From the NCBI GenBank assembly GCA_014549065.1, contig JACDOX010000024.1, forward strand, positions 3,569,298 through 3,633,297: a stretch of 64,000 nucleotides of DNA, given 5' to 3'. Below are positions 1 to 12,900 of this stretch, piece after piece. This DNA comes from Cardinalis cardinalis. Lineage: Eukaryota > Chordata > Aves > Passeriformes > Cardinalidae. Positions within the stretch are counted from its first letter, which is position 1, and each line of letters starts with the position of its first letter. Under the pieces are notes generated by a model. The model did no database searches, was not told the origin of the DNA, and saw only the letters and a list, made by a program, of their open reading frames with translations. The translations under genes were made by a program, and so were the position numbers.

Positions 1-3000
1 CACAGTACCAGCTGCTGTGCAAACTGTGGTAGCGACTTCTGCTCAAGACACATATTGCAAGATGTTGCTCAAGCCATATAACTGCAATTTCTTACTAATT
101 CTGGGCATAAAAATCACCCAATGAAGGTGTTTCAATAAACAATAATATTGCTTATTGCATCAGTTAGGAACAGCCTGAAGCAAAATCCCATCTTACTACA
201 AAGAGCCTGTTACAGCCTGGCATGCAGGAAAGGCCATTGGCAAGGTGGTAGCTCACAAACCCAGCAAAGTCACCTGGTGACTCCACATGTCCCTAGGAGA
301 GCTTTCATCCTGCAGGATCAATAGAAGCCTGGTGTAAATGGCTCTGCACTGCCAGCCCTGGAAGTACTGAGAAGAAACAGCAACAAGACTTTGATGTATG
401 GAGGCCCCGGGCCTCTGGGCCTTCTGCATGTAGGAGCAAGTCAGGTAAAGCCATACTGGCCACTCTCACTGGCTGTGATAGAGCAGCTGAGCATNTCAGC
501 ACCACAGGGATGGCTCAGAGCAAATGTCCCTGTCAGGCTGGTGCCTCAATGGCTGAGCAGCTCAGAGACATGAGGTCCTCAAACCCCTAATCTAAATGCT
601 CCTTGGATGATGGGGGTAATTCAGCACACACACTGACAACTTGTCAGAGCCAGGGTCCAGCCTTTGCAGGCTGTCCTGTGGCAGTGCTGAGGACCTTCCA
701 CAGCAGAGGCAACTTTGACAAGGCAGTGGTTTATGTCACCATGATCATCGACCAGGTAGATGTTGCTCCATGTCTGGCGAGCAACAGGGGCCAAATCACA
801 CACTAGGCAAATTCTCCAGAAACAGAGTCCTATGGTTATGCTAAATGGAATCTTCCCACATCCAGCTGGGGCTTTTTGTTTAAAGTATCCATATGCTTTG
901 ATTTGCAGGCAGCAGAAAGCTCTGCTTGAGATACATCCATCATAAATTAGAGCTCTTTATTTTATGCTCTACTCTTCTGATTTTATGACCATGAATGGTA
1001 ACTTATGTCTGAAGAGATTTATAGCTTTGCTGTCACTCTCCTGTCACAGTGCCACCCAGCTCCCAAAGCTGGCACTCAGAGGTGTGCTGAGGCATGCAAC
1101 AGCACTGGGCAAAAACAGGCTGGGCTGGTTTTATTTCTGTGCTCATTATCATTTCAGATTTATAGGTGGCCCTTGTGTGCTGAAGTCAGAGCCGGGTTCA
1201 AGCAACATAAATTCAAATCCAAGCCATGCCTGATGTTTCCTGTGATCTCTGCAGGAAGTTTCATAAACTCCTAAGCTACAAAACGGAGATAAACTCTCCT
1301 GAAACTTTACTGCCTCTAATACATTGTCCAGATGATCTGCTTATACTAGTCTCTTTGGGCTGTTAGCTGCTTCTGCAGAGATGTTTGCACATCTGGCCCA
1401 GAATTTGGCTGAAAACTTGCTCTCCATATGTGACAAGTCAATAATTAGCATTTACTCCTTCTGGCCTTCAGTAAGATGAGAGGCTTCCCAAAAAGCCTCT
1501 GCAGGGCTCGGGATGCAACAGCCCCTCTGCCAAACAGGANACAGGAGCCAGGCACCACAGGCAAGAGCTCAGTACAACAGACAAGCCAATGAGCGCATTA
1601 CCAATGAAACCGTGCTTCGGTGTAGCTGCAGAGAAAATGGATGGATGCTGGGCCTAGACTGCTGTGAGGTGATCCTGTTGGGAATTTGCCATTCCTTAGA
1701 TCCACGTTCCTGCCCTCATACATCCCCAACACTGTTCAAAAACATTGCTGGGGGTGTGGATCTGCAGCTTGTGCCCATCAAATGTCAGCAAACCATTGGC
1801 AGTGCCTGTGCTGAGGAGGTTGGCATGAGGTTGAGGAGCTTGTGCTAAAACTTTGTCCTCCTGGCAAAAGCCACATCAGGCAGTCANGACATCCTACCCC
1901 AAGAAGAAAGGCAAGGCTGTGCTCTCATAACAGAGAGCAGATGACAGCTCAGGGATATTTTATTTGTTTTAATTTGTGGTATGCAAATTCAGATGCTGCA
2001 GCAGATGTTCTCTAGTCTTTAGTCAGAATATGTTTTCTGAATGTCACTTTAGTGATCTTTCCTGCTTTTTTTTGTCCTGTTCGTGATCCCCTGCATTACG
2101 TTTCTTTTTAGTGCTTCTTTGTTATTTCGCGGCAAAACACCTCGCAAAACAAGCATTTATTCTTCTAGAGGTTAGTGTGATCTGGATAGCATCTGGCCTA
2201 TTTTTTGTATTTTGTGGAAATACCCCAGCCTTCTGCAAAGCTGATGGAGAGACTTCTGACAGTCATCAAGCTATGCAAAAAAATCTTAAATTATTCCGTT
2301 TGGGGAATTTCTACCGGAAAGATGACACGGAGTGATGCACTTCACTCAAGTGTCCTTGAAAATACATTTTATCACATCACTTTCATGTCAAGAAAGTGCT
2401 GCAAGCACTGATGGAAAAAATTCAGTATTCAATGTGCTTTCTGAGAGCTTTCCAGCAAGCATACAGGGGTGCAGCAAAAGCCTCNATTTTTATTTTAACA
2501 TTTGCATAAAACTCCTCATCAGAAATCCAGGTGTGCTGGAACTAGCAAGCCCCAGAAGGGCTGTGGCCAGCTAGCAAAGGGGAAAACATCCCCCAATGCA
2601 AAAAAAAAAAAAAATACAGTTTTCAATCTTGTAAAATACAACAGGAGTCCCTTTAGCTGGTCAAAAAGCCAGAAAAAGGGCTGGATGCTTTCCCCAGTCT
2701 TTCTCCTGGGAAATCCATNAATCAAGGGCTAGGGCATCATGTGCAACATCTCCATGGGTTGTGAGCTTGTGGGCATGTGGGGAAAATTTCCATCCAAAGG
2801 TGAGTGGGATCTTCCTCTGTAGGTCTGTGGGGATGCTGCAAAGCTCCTCTGTGAATGTCACTTTGAGGGTTTGGTTGCTTCAGCCTCTGCTCATCATGAC
2901 TGTTCTCAGGGCTGCTTCTTCTAATAGGCTGTTTTCCTTCTTTCTGTTATTCAGGCTTCATTTTGTGTCATTTCTGAGTTTCACCTGAGCAAGAGAAATG

Positions 3001-3764
3001 TAAAAATCTTCTTTGTCTAGAAAATTATTTTAATTAGCAGTAATTTACTAAAGAGTTCTCATGTGAGCAATGAGAAAGATTAACATTACACATTGAAAAT
3101 ACATNGAAGTGACAAATATGTTTCTTTTACAAGACAACGTTTGACTCACTTCAATTTCAGTGGATACTGGGAGATTAGTTTTTAGTCAATATGGTCCTGA
3201 TCCAAAGCTATCTTGCTGAAGGGGGCAACTGTCTGTTCATCCAAGTGAAATGTNGATTCCTCTGACAAATGCTAAGCTCATCTGAAATCCCAATCATCTG
3301 AACCAATTTCTACAGCAAAGTTAGAGTGACAAAGGAGCGATGCATCCAGACCAAGGGACTAGATGTCCCATCTAGTTTCCATACTAGATGTCTCTGAAGC
3401 CAAGCCACCACACTGGCTCTGCAGAAAGCTAAAATGTGGGCATTTTCATCCTATGTTCTGTGGCAGTGATCAGAAAAACTTAGAGAAATTTCTGAATACT
3501 GTTTAGAGTGAGGGGAGCAGAGGGTCAAAGGCAGAGGTTGATGATATTGATCAGCTATTTGCATGGGTTTTGTTTGCTGTAGATCAAAGCAGGTACTCAG
3601 GTGATGTGCACAACAATGTGCATATGTTAATGTGTACTCTCATATATATAACCTTTGGAGGAGTTTGGTTGCCTGTGTCAACAATTAGTCGGGGTCAGGC
3701 TCCAGGAGGGGTCAGGTGGGATAGCAGCAGACTGCAGAGCGGCTTCAAACAACAGTTTGTATGT
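1..3764. other. Intergenic, no gene supported
   Basis: Only short open frames (under about 110 codons) occur here, on both strands, without recognisable domains, codon bias or splice structure. I see no RNA gene and no clear transposable element. There is a short A-run near 2600. The region lies more than 20 kb beyond the 3' end of BBS10. Confidence 0.6.
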
Positions 3765-4621
3765 GATACAAGGAGCTGCTGTGTCCCTTGAGGGCAGAGG
3801 GGCCCCGCAGAGAGACCTTCACAAATCAGAGGGCTGCGAAATTACCAGACACATGAAGTTCAACGCAGAAAAGTGCCAAATTCTGCACCTGGGACAGGAC
3901 AACCCTGGATGAAAGGATAGACTGGGGAATGAGATGCTGGAGAGCACTGCCNTGGAAAGGGGTCCTGGTCNATGGAAAGTTGAACAGAGCCAGCATGCTT
4001 TGGCAGCCAGGAGGCCAATCCTGCCCTGGGGTGCATCAGGCACAGCATCACCAGCTGGGCAAGGGAGGGGATTGTCCTGCTCTGCTCTGCACTGGGGCAA
4101 CCTCACCTTGAATATTGTGTGAAGTTTTGGTCACTGCCTTGTAAGAAAGATGTTAAAGTACTAAAGAGTGCCCNAAGGGGGACAACAAGGATGGTGAAGG
4201 GCATTGAGGTGAAGCTGTGTGAGAAGTGGCTGAGCAAGCGACCTTGTTCAGCCTGGAGGAGACTGAGGGGAGACCACACTGAAGTCTACAACTTCCTCAT
4301 GAGGGGGAGAGGAGAGGCTCCTCTCCTCTCTTCTCTGTGGTGACCAGTGACAGGACCAGAGGGAATGGCCCGAAGATGTGTCAGGGGAGGTTTAGGTTAG
4401 NTATTAGGGAAAGCTTCTTCACCCAGAGGGTGGTTGGGCACTGGAACAGGCTCCCCAGGGCAGTGGTCACAGCACCAAGCCTGTCTGAATTCAAGAAGTT
4501 TTGGACAACACTCTTGGGCACATGGTGTGACTCTTGATGGTGGTCCTGTCCAGGGTCAGGAGTTGGACTCAGTAATCCTGGTGGGTCCCTTCCAATTCAG
4601 CATATTCTGTGATTCTGTGAA
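3765..4621 (+). mobile_element. CR1 LINE, 3' end (5'-truncated)
   Basis: This is the end of a chicken-repeat-1 type non-LTR retrotransposon. Near 3852 a degraded piece of the ORF2 C-terminus reads MKFNAEKCQILHLG, the usual MKFN..KC..LHLG block of CR1. The 3' UTR follows, including the typical stretch about a lone noisy bird-wide phrase (ggaacaggctccccaggg near 4443). The element closes with the CR1-type terminal repeat (attctgtgattctgtga, ending near 4621) instead of a poly(A) tail. Frames are broken, so it is an old, inactive, 5'-truncated copy. The 5' limit is approximate. Confidence 0.88.
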
Positions 4622-5530
4622 TATCTGCTTGTCAGTGATNGAAGTTGAGGAAAACAAAATGCCACAGTCTTGAGCAAGGACATCCCAGTTGTTCAGGCTT
4701 AACAATGCTTAGTTCAGGGCAGGACTGGAAGCATCATTATAGANAAAAATAAACCCCAGTTGTTGTTGGAAGCTTTCAGAACACAAGCAGGCTCGGTGTA
4801 CAGCCAGTACCCTTCTTCTTGGCTGTGTTTCCCCCAAGATACAGTTGGAAAGGCGCAAAAAAAGTGGGATTTTATTTTTTTACTTAGTCACAATGGTGTT
4901 TCCCCTCCATCTCACTTGTCCTTTTCAGAGCACTTGTTGGTGCCATTTTTTGTTCACTACTATATTTCTATGAAGAAGGACACAATGCTAAGAATGTTGT
5001 TGCCACTGCCATGGTCTAAGGTCAGAGGAGAAGCAAGATTTGCAAGGAGAAGTCATGTCTTTTAGACCAAACAATACACTCAGAAAAAAAATGGAGACAC
5101 CCAAATGCCCCAAAAACTTGCCTGCTCTTTTCTCCTGGCTGTGTCTGNTGGTCTGACAAAAGCTATGAACTCTCCTGAGAGAGCCTGAACAAGGGATGTT
5201 CACTTTGCTCTAACACTTTTGGTGAGCATAGATACTGCAGGGTGCTTTGTCCCTGCATTCAGGAATCCCATGAGAGCCTTCCCACGTTCTTTGGTGGGTG
5301 CAGACCGAGAACTCCCAAGCAGGAGAGACCTCCCTGTTGTGCAAAGCAGTCCTTTGCACAGTCAGGCACACTGAGGGCACCGAGCCACCTGGTCAGCTAA
5401 TTGTCTCCAAATGCCTTCCNGCATGTATAGACAAACTCCAGAGCAAGGAAGCACTGTATGTATTTAGTCATGTGCTGTGAGAAACACACAACCAGCCAGC
5501 TGCCTTTGTCCCCACCAGCCAGCCATGCCA
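4622..5530. other. Intergenic, nothing recognised
   Basis: This is unique-looking sequence between a CR1 and an LTR remnant. The last few hundred bases could be an eroded upstream part of the LTR that follows, but I cannot show it. Confidence 0.4.
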
Positions 5531-5710
5531 GCTAATATCTCTAAGCTGAGCCTGTTTCACCCTTGATGGTATTTAATGAGTGATCTCTCTCCCTGTCCTT
5601 ATCTCAACTCATGAACCCTTCATTAAACTTTCTCTTCTCTGTCCAGCTGCAGAGGGGTGTGAACAAGAAGCTTTCATGTGTGCCTGGCATCTGGCCAGTG
5701 TCAAACCACA
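5531..5710 (+). mobile_element. ERV-type LTR remnant, 3' part
   Basis: The stretch runs from a 'cctgttt..cc..gatgg' block through 'ccttatctcaactcatgaaccctt' -like sequence and a 'gtccagctgcagagg' block to a 'cctggcatctggccagtgtcaaaccaca' -like end. The same blocks in the same order recur at 47360-47528. I recognise them as the 3' end of an LTR common in passerine genomes (endogenous retrovirus, probably ERVL class). The upstream half is not recognisable and no internal coding region is present, so this is a decayed solo LTR fragment. Class assignment is from memory and uncertain. Confidence 0.65.
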
Positions 5711-8700
5711 AGAGTCAAGTCCCAGGCATGAGGAGGTACACAGGCTGGTTTAAGTGCAGAGGACCAGGTCTGCAGGGAGCTGTGGTTTCCTTCCATCCCA
5801 GGGCTATCCTACTTTGCAGGTCAAACAGGACCTTGGTGAACACAGGCTGATGTTTCCTTGGCCAGGTGCTCCTCACCCTAAGGCCCCTGGGAAGCAGGTG
5901 GCTGCTTGCTGCCCTGGGAGAGGGGCCACCAGCAGGAGCAGCTGGATGCAGGGGACATGAGGGATGAGACAGTATCCTGCTTTGCACTTTTGGGGNTCCT
6001 GGGAGCCTGGGCCCTGGAAGTGGGTTCTGAGTACTGAGGAAAGAGTAATTTCTCTTTCTGCCCTAAAGAGAGGGCAGAATGGTTTCAGGTCCCTGATGGT
6101 GCCGCTGACATAACTTGGAGCAGCCACAGCTGAAAATGCTTGTTTCCTTGAGCAAGGACTAAATAGCTCACCAAATGAGATTGTTGTGGTTTCTGACTTA
6201 TTTCAGTTTTGCAAAAATATTAAAAGAGGGTAAAACCAGGGTAAAACTAGTTCATTTCCTCTTATATCCAGATTGCTCTTTGGAAGCAGTGGGTGCAATT
6301 ACCACTCATCCCTGAGCTCCCTTCCCTCTCTCTGTGTCCTGGCTGAACAGGGTGGGACATGGGCAGCAAGGCAGCTCCTTTTGTGTGCTCAATTTTCACA
6401 CCCACTCATAAGCAGTTTCCTTTCACTTGTGGTCACATGTAGCATCATTCTGTCTTAAGACTGACACAGTATTTTATCAAAATTATGCAAATTGATGACC
6501 CTCCTCTCTCAAGTAGTCTGAACTCTGGAAACTCATTTGATTACTTCTTTTAATGCATGATGTCTGCTTCAGTTCTGAATCCCAATAAAGATGAGAAAAC
6601 TGTAGAGGTCTGCTAGGCAGAAAGAGTTGAATTTATCTTTTTTCCAACTTGACAGGGAAAGGCCAGTATAAGCAATCTTGGAGGAGACATACTCCAAGGA
6701 CAAGGACAAGAGCTGGCAGGCACAGTGGGTGGCCTTGGCAAACCACCCTGCAGTGAAACCCAAGAGAAACCNTAGCTCTGCTCTCACCTCAGGACTGTTC
6801 ACCCTTCAACCTTGCCTGAGGGAGGAGCCCAGAAACACTCCACATACCCCACACTCCCCTCCTCGAGGTCTGTGTTTTTTCTTTCCATGTGTCAAAGCAA
6901 TACAGGCAGCCAGCAACTCCCAGGGCCTTTCCTCTTACAGCCAGGGGATATTTTTGGAGGTGGATTAGGTGGACTTGTTTGGTTGGCTTTTACTTGTCTC
7001 TCTCTGGATCAGATACCAGCGGCTCATCTTCCCAGGAGCAGAGAGCCTGGCAGGGAGTGTGCTGGTAGACACGGCTTAGCTGGCTTTCCTCTCCTTGGGC
7101 AAATTGCCTCTCTGCATAATGATGGCCATATCTTCGGGGCTGGCATGTGCCAGGTAATCCATACTGCAGGATGACTCGGCTCCAGAGGTCCTGAGAGCAG
7201 CACTAAAGCCATCAGCACTTGGGCAGTCAGTCAGGAAATGCAGCAGCCTCAGTAACCTCCAATCCCAGCCAGGAGATGTCCTGAAGGAACCTGACCTCCA
7301 GATTCCTTTAATTTTAGTCTGAACTGAGCTTCANAAGGGTAAAATGAGAATCACTGGGGGTGACTCACCACTCCAAGAGCATGACAGACAGTACCTGTGG
7401 CCACTGTCCTTTGCTGTGGATGGTGCTGCGTGGTGTCTGGGGGGGAACCTGAAGCCCCCTGGCCCTGGGCAAGCAGCTGTGAGCCATGCCAGCCACAACA
7501 CCATGAGCCCCGGAGCAGCCACTCCGGGTCAGGGACTGCATGCTGCAGGAGGTGAGTGCTCTCCCTGACGGCAAGGACCCACAGCANCCAAGGGCACACA
7601 GACAGGGAGCAGCAGCAGAGCTGAGACTGGGGCAGGCACCCCTGTAGGGTCTGATGCTGCATCAACACCATCAGAGCACATCACAGGCTGTGATCCCAAA
7701 GAATAAGCCACTTGAATCAGAAGATTCATATCCCTCCTGAAAGCCCAAAGACTGGTGTGACATTCTCNTTTTCAAGTTCTGGGGACACACTATCAAGAGA
7801 TAGTGGAGGACTTGTGTGGCACTAACAGCATGGGCAGCTGCTTTTGGCTGATATGGTTGGGGCTAAAGGCAAACTGATGTCCTGTGTGCTCTTCTTCCCA
7901 GTAAAGGAGGGTATTCAAGATGATTTTTAAGAATTTGGGCAGCAGCANTAGAACAAGAGTAATTCTTTAGAGATAAGGGAGAGAAATAAACAAAGAAAAA
8001 TTGGCAATGGTAAACACCATTGGGAGGGCATCTTGTCAAAACAAAGCAAGAGTCAGCTGGGGCTCAGGACAGATGGGCTGCTTTGGCTCAGCTGTGATTT
8101 TGTTGTTTACAGAGCCCCTGAAGCCAGCCTAGTCACTGATCTCAGCTGTCCATGACCATGAGCCCTTGCTTAGAGGGTTTCAGGCCAGCACAGACACACT
8201 TCCACAACATGAGGCAGACAGAGATTTGGTGTTAGGTNTTATTTCTTCTAGACCAGCCTCCCAAGCAAGGGCTGAGCTGACAAATACCCCCATTTAGACA
8301 TTCCATCTGTGTCCTTCATGCAGTTTCTCAGGAAGCAGGTTGATAGCTCTCTNGGTTGGAGTCAAAGCTGCTGCAGAACTCCTGTTTACCAAGCTGGAGT
8401 CAGCAATGCTGAGGCTTTGCTGGAGCTTCACAACAGCCATGGTGCAGTGATATCACTTACTAACTGAGCAGAAAGTGAATTAAGGAGTCTGTGTGAGCCA
8501 AACCTCCTTTGGTCACCTGTGTCCTCACCTACAGAAGATGCAAAGTGAAAACTTCCCACACAGCAAACCTGACCTCCCAAATCACTTTCCCACTGCCAGT
8601 TTCTAGTCTCCAACTTACCAGCAATGGGAAATAAGACATTAACAGAATTCAAATGACTGTGTAGGACTCCTCACAACACCATGGCACTCCTGCTGNTTGT

Positions 8701-8908
8701 TTACAGTCCAAAACAAGTCACTAGCCGAGCACAGGTCTCCAGATGGCTGTGTGGCCCTTGCTGAACATTTTCCTGTGCTGACCGTCCATATTTGCTTTCC
8801 TACCTTGGCCCACCTTGTACCCTCTTCTCCCCAAACCTGACTCGGTGCAGCAGGGGAGCTGCTTATTGAGACTGAGGGCATTGACCTGCATAGCCAGTTT
8901 AGCTGCTA
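5711..8908. other. Intergenic, no gene supported
   Basis: The sequence is moderately GC-rich with many short overlapping open frames on both strands, as expected by chance at this composition. No domain, splice structure or repeat family was recognised. Confidence 0.5.
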
Positions 8909-8990
8909 TTACACATAAGTGTACATACACACATCTGTATCTGTGCACATGTGTGCATACATATACACAGGGGCACACATGCACTCCTCC
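8909..8990. repeat. Degenerate CA/TG dinucleotide tract
   Basis: Alternating purine-pyrimidine sequence with many CA and TG steps and interruptions (for example gtacatacacacatctgtat and gtgcacatgtgtgcatac). It is an eroded microsatellite. Confidence 0.7.
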
Positions 8991-9385
8991 TGTGTGTGGC
9001 CCAGAGTGAGCAGGGAACCTTGTGCCCANAGGCAGGAGGCTTTGTGCACACACGCTGCTTGCACAGGGCCCGTCGGACCCTGATGGGTGCCGAGCCTCTC
9101 CTGTGCAAACATGGTGCTCCAGAGGTGCAGAAACAGGGAGAGCTGCAGCACCAAGCCATGAGACAGCTGCACACCACAAGGTCCCCCTCCATTGCCTTGG
9201 GCAAACACGTCTGAGTCTGGGTGCAGCACACCCGGGGACAGCAGGTGACGTGCCTTCAGTGCTCCATGGCCAAAGCATAGGAGTTCTCTGGCTATTTTAG
9301 CAGTGCCCACTGAAATCAGGCCTGCTCCCCCTCCATGGGCTGCTCGGCGGCTGAGGTGTCCTGGGGTGACCGTGCTGCCCATGAG

Positions 9386-9470
9386 GCAGGGCCGGGCTGG
9401 CAGGGCCGGGCTGGCAGGGCCGAGCTGGCAGGGCTGACGCTGGCAGGGCCGGGCTGGCAGGGCTGGGCTG
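9386..9470 (+). repeat. GC-rich minisatellite, about six 14-bp units
   Basis: Six tandem copies of a 14-base unit close to gcagggccgggctg follow each other. One copy is 15 bases long and two carry substitutions. The array creates open frames of proline/alanine repeats on both strands (for example 8909-9532 on the minus strand), which are artefacts of the repeat. It lies in a local GC-rich patch at about 9300-9560. Confidence 0.9.
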
Positions 9471-9834
9471 GCCGCCTGCCGAGCACAGCGTGTCCTGCCC
9501 CCCGCCAGGCCGCAGCTCCCTCGGGCAGCCAATTCTCCGGCAAAGCTGCGGTGACACAGCAGAAAGAGCAGCGTTTATAGTACATATTGTATAAATGGCC
9601 GTGCCCCGTCCCGGTTGCTCTTGATGGGCTGCAGCTGTGATGTCCTTAATTGGCAGCTCTGGCTAGTCAAGACAACTGGGATAAGAGAGGGTGGGTTGGC
9701 CAGAGTCAGGGAGAGCCTTGGAGGAGCCCTGAAGAGCTACAAGAGGCAAGTGCTGTGAAGAGCTGCCCNCGAGAGAAGGTGCGGGACTCTTTAGAAATAT
9801 GGTTNCAACCATAGGATTACAACAAGCGTTCACT

Positions 9835-9975
9835 CACAGAATCATCGCACGGCTCCAGCTGGAAGGGACCTTTACNATCACCTAAGGCCATGCCACTGCC
9901 ATGAGCAGGAGTGCCTTGCACTAGGCCAGGCTGCACCAGACCCNATCCAGCCCGGCCTTGAGCATTTTGGATGAA
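9835..9975 (-). mobile_element. Short CR1 3' tail, inverted
   Basis: Read on the plus strand, it starts with cacagaatcatcgcacgg, then a 'ggaagggacctt' block, 'tgccatgagcaggagtgcc', 'ctaggccaggctgcaccaga' and 'tccagcccggccttgagc'. This is the reverse complement of the terminal 3' UTR of CR1 LINEs. It is a truncated, non-coding copy. Confidence 0.85.
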
Positions 9976-12900
9976 TCTCATTCCCCTTGTGGGAGGCAGA
10001 GGGAAGGGCCAAGCTGGATGTTCAGCTGTGTGACCAGACACCCCAGAGCCATGCATGGGCACCATGCAGGCAGGACTGGCAGNCAGAGGTCTCCTGGAGC
10101 CTGCCTGAAAAAATTCCAGCCTTTAGGTCAGCTCTAGGGGAGCTGAACCAGCCAGGAGCTCATTTGGATCAGGCACCCACGAGCTGTGCAGCAGGATCTG
10201 CCTGAGCACTAATGCCTGTGCCACCACTGTGGCCTGAATTAACAAGGGAGAGGAACTCTGCATAGTACATTGAAGCAATCCCACAAATTCATATTTCAGT
10301 GAATTCACACATGTTATTCAGGGAACAGATGCTTTTATTCTGTGCAGATGGGTACGAGTGTTAAAACTGACACAAGTACAGGTAGGACAGGTCTGTACCC
10401 ATGCACAAAGAACAGGAAAATTTGCTACAAAAGACTGCTGTGGGAGNCCTCCCTTGCAGTTTTCCTTCCCAGGTGTAAGTGACAAGATTTACTCAAACCA
10501 GGCTGAATCAGGTTTCTCAGTANCTGCAGCAGCCTTCCAGTGGAGACNTGGTGCAAGTGGGATGGGGGAGGCTATCCATCTGCACCTGCATTCCTCCTTT
10601 GAGACCAAAGCTGTTGCTTTGGGTAAAGTGTGGAAACACCACAGGAGGAGACAACAGTGAGCAGGCAGCCTGTTCCAAGCACTGGGCAGCCGGCCCTGAC
10701 CAGCCTGTGGTACTCTGGGCACAGAACCCTTTGCAAATGTGGAGGAGGCACTGTCTGGGTAATGTAAGTTGCCCTGGGTTTGTTACAACCAAAACATGCC
10801 AGCAAGGCAAGCTGTAACTGGATGGATTTACCCCATCTGAGGTAGAGGATTTGCTCTCCCCTGGGACCACCCCTGCATGGACTTTGCACATGCACTCCTC
10901 CGGGGTCAGCTCCCCAAAGTTTTATTCCAGATTCAGCTTCATGGGAGGAAAAAATTGTTGCAGCAGATGAGCTGACAGTGCACAATATCTGCTTGTCATC
11001 TCAGGGATGGGTGAGAGAAGGAGAGAGGAAGAGTTGTAGGTGCACAAGGCAGAAAAAGGGAAAGGGAAAAAACAAAAGTAGCCAAGACGAAAACAAAAAA
11101 AAAAAGCCCAAAATACCCAACCAGCCCTCCCCAGAATTAAGCCAGTCAATTCCTCTCTTTCACAGCTGATTTCTCACTTGCTTGATGCCAATTGCTCAGG
11201 CAGGAATTACCTAATTATAGGTTGAGTTTTCCTGGAGTTTGCCTCACTACTCAACTGTGCATGATTCCCTGGCAGCATCTGTTCCAGCAACTACTGTTGG
11301 CAGTCTCTGTATCTGGTAAGTGTGCTGCCTCTCCACAGGAGAGGCATGAGAAGGTTGCTCCCACTTGTCAGGAAGATTTTTGGTTGCAGGCCACACATGG
11401 CTGATAGCTTATGATTCCTGTTGCTNTCTTACAGTCAGGAGGAAATGGATAGTGAGATTGACTTCTTTCACTTTGTTTTCTTAGTTATTTTCTATTTACT
11501 TAACATGGGCAACACTGTTCATCCTATAACATTTATTAAAGGCAAGGGAGAAAAAGCATGACAATGATTCATTCATGCAGAGCAAATTTTACAGGAAGGT
11601 TTCATTTATTTGTTGAGAAAAGGATTAAATTAAAACCAGNAGGGAAAAAGCCAAAATTAAGGAAAAAAAACAGGGGTAGGCTGCGAAGGGGTAGTCAGAA
11701 GACAGAAAACTGGGTGGGAAGGTGAGGCNCAGCAAGGCATCTGCTGTCATCCATCAAAAATAAATTGGATTACATCACTGGGTTACACTGATTACATCAT
11801 TCACACATACCTGAGGAGGCTGCTGCTGCTTAATCCATGGCTTTTCCAGAAGAAAGGCTGGAGGTTTCAGCAGCAACCCTATCCTTGTGCTTTTCTAATG
11901 CCAAGGGTTGCTGTGGCACAGCAGCAAGCCCAATGCCCGTCACACCAGCTGCTTTCTCACCAGCCACAGGGGAAAGCAGGGTCAGTGTTTGGCAGGAGAC
12001 AGCAGTGCCAGCAGGGGTTGGTGGCCAGATTGCCAGCCTAACTCCTCCTTCAGGCCCAGCTCCTGATAGCACCTGAGCCCAGGTGAGGTTTTCACCCTGC
12101 ACCACTTCCCTCAGTGGATTTACAGACACAGGATTATCAGCAGATTAATGCACAGGTATTGTAAAGATTTTCTCCTAACAAGTTAAAAAAAGAAATGTGA
12201 AAACATGGCTTTAGCTGTCCAAAGTTAAAGCTGCTGTCCTGGGTACACCAAGGACAAACCCATACTTTTTGGGTGGGAAAGGTGCCCTTTTCATTTGTAT
12301 TAGCATAATAGGAGCTGGCAGATTAAGATACAATAAGCAAGCAAATATATTTTCATATGTTTGTGGTTTGGATCTCTAACAGACATCAGGAAAGTACCTC
12401 TTTTTGCAGTGAAGAAAAGGCCAGAGAGAGAAATATTTACAGCAATAACTTGCTTTATATGCTTGGACTGGGTAAAGAAAGGCCTAGTCTGTACCCTGCT
12501 GTTCAGTAACAGCTCATTTCTAGGTCTCTGACTCACTTGGAGCACAGCAGCCATGTACATTGTTTACTGAACTGCAGCAAAACTGTGTGCAGTGCTTACA
12601 GATAATGCCTGATGCTTTGTAGTGTGGCAGGCAGCAAATGCCTGCTGTGGGTGGTTTATACTTGAAGCAAAGCTGAGGTACAAAATGAAACTCAAAGTTG
12701 CAAGGACGTGGGCTACTTCTGTAAGGGCAGAGAAGGCAGCAAACACATGAACTCATCCTATCCACAGCCACTGGAGCTACAGCTGGAGCAACTTCTTCTT
12801 TTCCAGAGGCATGACTGGGCAGGCATAAATAGCAGGTTGTGCTCAAAGTCAGCTGGGGAGAACAAACCAAAGTAGTATCAGGAAAAGGGCCAGTTCTGAG

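Noticed and set aside
8909..9532. 207-codon minus-strand frame
   Set aside because: It owes its length to the 14-bp minisatellite and GC-rich flank. It shows no domain, and a CA/TG tract is included.
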